Of a stretch of 64,000 nucleotides of DNA, positions 60,843 to 64,000 are shown one piece after another (position 1 is the first letter of the stretch; each line of letters starts with the position of its first letter). The notes below the pieces were generated by a model. That model saw nothing but the letters and a program-made list of their open reading frames with translations. It made no database searches and had not been told where the DNA came from. The position numbers and the translations under genes are program-made. The stretch comes from an uncultured Alphaproteobacteria bacterium (GTDB lineage: Bacteria; Pseudomonadota; Alphaproteobacteria; HIMB59; GCA-002718135), in the NCBI GenBank assembly GCA_902607435.1, contig CACLJX010000003.1:1-64000 (forward strand). The letters are read 5' to 3'.

Positions 60843-61919
60843 TTATTTATTTTTAAAAGGAGAGAAAATAAGATTACCTTTTTCATTAAAAACATAAAGG
60901 TTTTCACTCATTATTTTCAACATCACTTTATCTCTGTTATTAAAATTTTTTACTTCATTAATTAATGATACAAATTTAAGATTATCTTGATGCAAATGTA
61001 AAATAGTTTCAGATCCGGATATTTCTGCAAGATCAACTACAAATTGAAAACCACTATCATCTAACACTATATCACTGGCTCTCAATCCAAAAAAATATTT
61101 TCCAGGTTTTATGGTTTTTAATTTATCAGGTAAATCAATCTGAACATCTTTATTCAAAATTATTTTTTTTGATTCAATACTTCCGTTCACAATGTTCATT
61201 GCTGGTTCATTTGTTATCTCAGCAACTCTAACATTTGATGGATTTTCAAAAACTTCTTTAGCTGAATCATGTTGAAGAATTTTTCCTTCATCAATGACAA
61301 TAATATTACCATTAAGTTGCATAGCTTCTAGAGGATCTGTGCTGGCATAAATTAAGATTGATTGAGAAGATAAATCACCACTAAAAATATTTTTAAATTC
61401 ATTTCTTAAATCTTCACGTAATTTATAATCTAAATTAACTAAAGGTTCGTCCAAAAGTAATATTTTTGCTTTTTTTGCTAAAGATCTAGCCAAAGCAACC
61501 CGTTGTTGTTGCCCACCTGATAATTCTTGAATTTTTCGTTTTTCAAAACCTTGAAGACCTACTTTTTTTATAGCAGAAGAAACTTCATTTTGAATATCAG
61601 AGAATTTCATTTTTCTTTGTTTTAAAGGAAATGCAATATTATCAAATACAGTCAGATGGGGGTAATTGATGAATTGTTGATAGACCATTGCTACATTTCT
61701 TTTCCAAACAGGAATAGAATTAAAATCTTTTCCTGCAAATGTAATCTGTCCCGAATCCACGGGTTGCAAACCAGCAATAGTTTTTAAAAATGAAGTTTTG
61801 CCTGAAAGTGTTCTTCCTAATAAAGTGTATAAATTGCCTGCTTTAAATTCTAATGAAATATCATTCAAATAATATTCATGCTCAGGTTTAAAGCATAAAT
61901 TTTCAGTAATCAGATTCAT
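60843..61919 (-). CDS. glpS: Glycerol/sugar-type ABC transporter ATPase (GlpS-like)
   Basis: LGRTLSGKTSFLKTIAGL, LSGGQQQRVALARSL, YASTDPLEAMQL lacking the H-loop His. Confidence 0.8.
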   Translation of the reverse strand: MNLITENLCFKPEHEYYLNDISLEFKAGNLYTLLGRTLSGKTSFLKTIAGLQPVDSGQITFAGKDFNSIPVWKRNVAMVYQQFINYPHLTVFDNIAFPLKQRKMKFSDIQNEVSSAIKKVGLQGFEKRKIQELSGGQQQRVALARSLAKKAKILLLDEPLVNLDYKLREDLRNEFKNIFSGDLSSQSILIYASTDPLEAMQLNGNIIVIDEGKILQHDSAKEVFENPSNVRVAEITNEPAMNIVNGSIESKKIILNKDVQIDLPDKLKTIKPGKYFFGLRASDIVLDDSGFQFVVDLAEISGSETILHLHQDNLKFVSLINEVKNFNNRDKVMLKIMSENLYVFNEKGNLIFSPFKNK

Positions 61920-61920
61920 A

Positions 61921-62769
61921 TTATTTTAAAGCTCCTGAGAGATTTCCTTTGGATAAGTATCGCTCAACAATAAAAGCTACAATGATTAATGGAGCTACAG
62001 AAACTAAGGCTGAAGCAGATAAGCTCCACCAAGGAGTAACTGATGAATTTAAAGCTACAATGGCCACTGGTAATAATTGAACTTTAGTAAATGTTAAAAT
62101 AAAGGCGAAGAAAAAATCAATCCAACCAAAAATAATGCAAAATAACCCTGCAACAATTAAACCTGGAATTGAATTGGGTAATACAACTTTAAAAAAAGCT
62201 TCAAAAGGATTGCACCCATCAATTAAAGCTGTCTCATCAATTTCTTTTGGAACTCTATTAAAAAAATCTACCATAATCCAAACAGCAATAGGCATTAACA
62301 AAACCATATAAACAAGAATCAAACCTAACAAACTGTCCAGCAATCCCAAAAAACCTAACATTAAAAAGAAAGGTATTGATAAAACAATAGGTGGCATAAT
62401 TCGTTGAGAAATAAAAAAGAAAGTGATATCGTTATTTTTTATAAATCCTGCTTTAAAGGTAAATCTTGATAAAGCATAAGCTGCTAGCGTACCAAAAATG
62501 ATACTAAGCAAACTTGCGGAACATGTTACAAATACACTATTAAAATAAGGCTCTATAATATTAACACCCCCTTTTCCTTGTGAACGAATTAGTACGCTCC
62601 ATCCTTCAAGGGAAGGCTCAAATTGTAACCAAGGAATGTATTTAGCTCCACCTGTAACAGAATTAAAATCTTTAAAAGAAGTTGAAAGAGCCCATAAAAA
62701 TGGAGCTATGACAAACATAGACCATATGGTTATAAAAAAATATTTTATAAATATATAAAAGGTTCTCAT
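61921..62769 (-). CDS. glpQ: ABC transporter permease (GlpQ-like)
   Basis: EAA-type loop EIDETALIDGCNPFEAFFKVVLPNSIPGL. Confidence 0.8.
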   Translation of the reverse strand: MRTFYIFIKYFFITIWSMFVIAPFLWALSTSFKDFNSVTGGAKYIPWLQFEPSLEGWSVLIRSQGKGGVNIIEPYFNSVFVTCSASLLSIIFGTLAAYALSRFTFKAGFIKNNDITFFFISQRIMPPIVLSIPFFLMLGFLGLLDSLLGLILVYMVLLMPIAVWIMVDFFNRVPKEIDETALIDGCNPFEAFFKVVLPNSIPGLIVAGLFCIIFGWIDFFFAFILTFTKVQLLPVAIVALNSSVTPWWSLSASALVSVAPLIIVAFIVERYLSKGNLSGALK

Positions 62770-62774
62770 ATTAA

Positions 62775-63638
62775 TTATTTTTTAATTAGTAATTTTACAA
62801 GAAGTTTTGAAATGATAGTCAAACTTATGATCATAATAATCAAATATGTAAATGATAATGCCGCTGAGTAACCAAATTGAAACTCTCTTAGTCCTTTAAC
62901 AAAAATATAATAACTTGAGGTTTCTGTGGAAGTGCCTGGTCCTCCTGAAGTTAATACATAAACAGTATCCATTATTTTTGATGCTTCAATTAGTCGAATA
63001 ATAATTGCTCCAATTGATATGGGTGCCATAAGAGGAAATGTAACGTAAATAAATTTTCTTATCGGGCCAGCACCATCAACTGAAGCTGCTAAAAAAGGTT
63101 CCTTAGGTAATGACAGAAGGCCAGCTAATAAAAGTAAAAACATAAAAGGTGTCCATTGCCAGACTTCAACTATAATAATTGTAACTTTTGCCAAGTGTTC
63201 ATTTGTTAACCAGGGAGGAGCAATTCCAAATATACTCAGAATATCATTAACAGGACCCAATGACTCATGAAAAAAAGTTCTCCAAATAACTGTCATGATA
63301 ACTGGAGTAGTCATCATGGGGATTAAAAATAAAACTCTAAAAAATCTTTTAAAAATTATATCTCTCCAAACCATTAAAGCTAATGAAAAACCAATGATGT
63401 ATTGAAGGGATACTGTAGTAACTGACAGGAAACTTAATCTAAAAAAAGACTCCCAAAATCTACTATCATCAGTAAACAATCTTACATAATTTTCTATACC
63501 TATAAAATCTAATCCAGGATAAAAAGTATCCCAACTTGAGAGACTTAAACGAATCATAAAACCTATAGGAAAAATTAAAATTCCAATCAGGACAAACAAA
63601 CCTGGAAATAGAAATGCAAATTTATGTTTAAAATTCAT
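62775..63638 (-). CDS. glpP: ABC transporter permease (GlpP-like)
   Basis: Multi-TM; EPFLAASVDGAGPIRKFIYVTFPLMAP. Confidence 0.8.
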   Translation of the reverse strand: MNFKHKFAFLFPGLFVLIGILIFPIGFMIRLSLSSWDTFYPGLDFIGIENYVRLFTDDSRFWESFFRLSFLSVTTVSLQYIIGFSLALMVWRDIIFKRFFRVLFLIPMMTTPVIMTVIWRTFFHESLGPVNDILSIFGIAPPWLTNEHLAKVTIIIVEVWQWTPFMFLLLLAGLLSLPKEPFLAASVDGAGPIRKFIYVTFPLMAPISIGAIIIRLIEASKIMDTVYVLTSGGPGTSTETSSYYIFVKGLREFQFGYSAALSFTYLIIMIISLTIISKLLVKLLIKK

Positions 63639-63657
63639 AGTTTGGGATAAATGTGTG

Positions 63658-63680
63658 TGATCGCCTAAAATAGGCGATCA
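63658..63680 (-). terminator. Intercistronic hairpin between substrate-binding and permease genes
   Basis: Perfect 10-bp stem TGATCGCCTA-AAA-TAGGCGATCA. Confidence 0.75.
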
Positions 63681-63695
63681 CTAGTTTATATAAAT

Positions 63696-64000
63696 CTAAT
63701 TTATATTGTCTTCAAGTTTAACCCCAACTGCGTATGCTTCTCTAACAACATCTTTGCCTACTCTATCGAGGATTTTATTCCACTCTGCGGCAACTTCATC
63801 TAATGCCTCTTGTGGACTAAGTTGTCCAGCTAATGCTTTAGATGTGCCAACTGCAACAGCACTTGTGAATTGAAAAACACCAGGTACTCTTAGTGGGAAT
63901 ACACGATTAGTATTAAATTCTTCCATACCAACAATTGTAGCTGCATAACTTTTCGCTATCAAAGGGTCCCAGCCTTGATGATCAATATATATTTGAGGAT
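63696..64000 (-). CDS. glpV: C-terminal part of ABC substrate-binding protein (GlpV-like), truncated by window edge
   Basis: SAVAVGTSKALAGQLSPQEALDEVAAEWNKILDRVGKD; upstream of permeases; frame likely continues past the window end. Confidence 0.7.
   Translation of the reverse strand, partial: PQIYIDHQGWDPLIAKSYAATIVGMEEFNTNRVFPLRVPGVFQFTSAVAVGTSKALAGQLSPQEALDEVAAEWNKILDRVGKDVVREAYAVGVKLEDNIN

Overview
This 64 kb window is AT-rich chromosomal DNA, most likely from a streamlined marine alphaproteobacterium (SAR11/HIMB59-like). That assignment rests on gene content and order and was not tested. About 0-50 kb is mostly ordinary: prs-rplY-pth-ychF, petBC, rpmH-rnpA-yidD-yidC-engB-argB, dapDE, truA-fmt-def-recR-ybaB-dnaX with an SRP RNA upstream, pheA-kdsB, a Yej-type peptide ABC operon, and a Liv-type ABC operon next to a GS-like/isochorismatase/amidohydrolase/aminotransferase cluster. 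A glycerol-type GlpSTPQV ABC operon lies at 59.7-64 kb. The standout region is 53.1-59.5 kb. An intact tRNA-Ser(GGA) at 56597-56683 (-) is surrounded by five partial copies of itself that share a 27-nt core (ACACGCTTTCCAAGCGTGCTGATTAAA, the anticodon arm plus D-arm edge). They divide the region into five small units of about 0.46, 0.67, 0.74, 1.6 and 2.8 kb. Each carries only one or two cargo genes (ABM monooxygenase, small membrane/basic peptides, SOUL protein, heparin-lyase-I-like polysaccharide lyase, unknown secreted proteins). Conserved arm sequences and paired ~7-nt direct repeats sit at near-fixed distances from the core, and only one truncated integrase N-terminus is present. I read this as a serial tRNA-targeted cassette array, probably mobilised in trans, with insertions on both the 3' and 5' sides of the tRNA.
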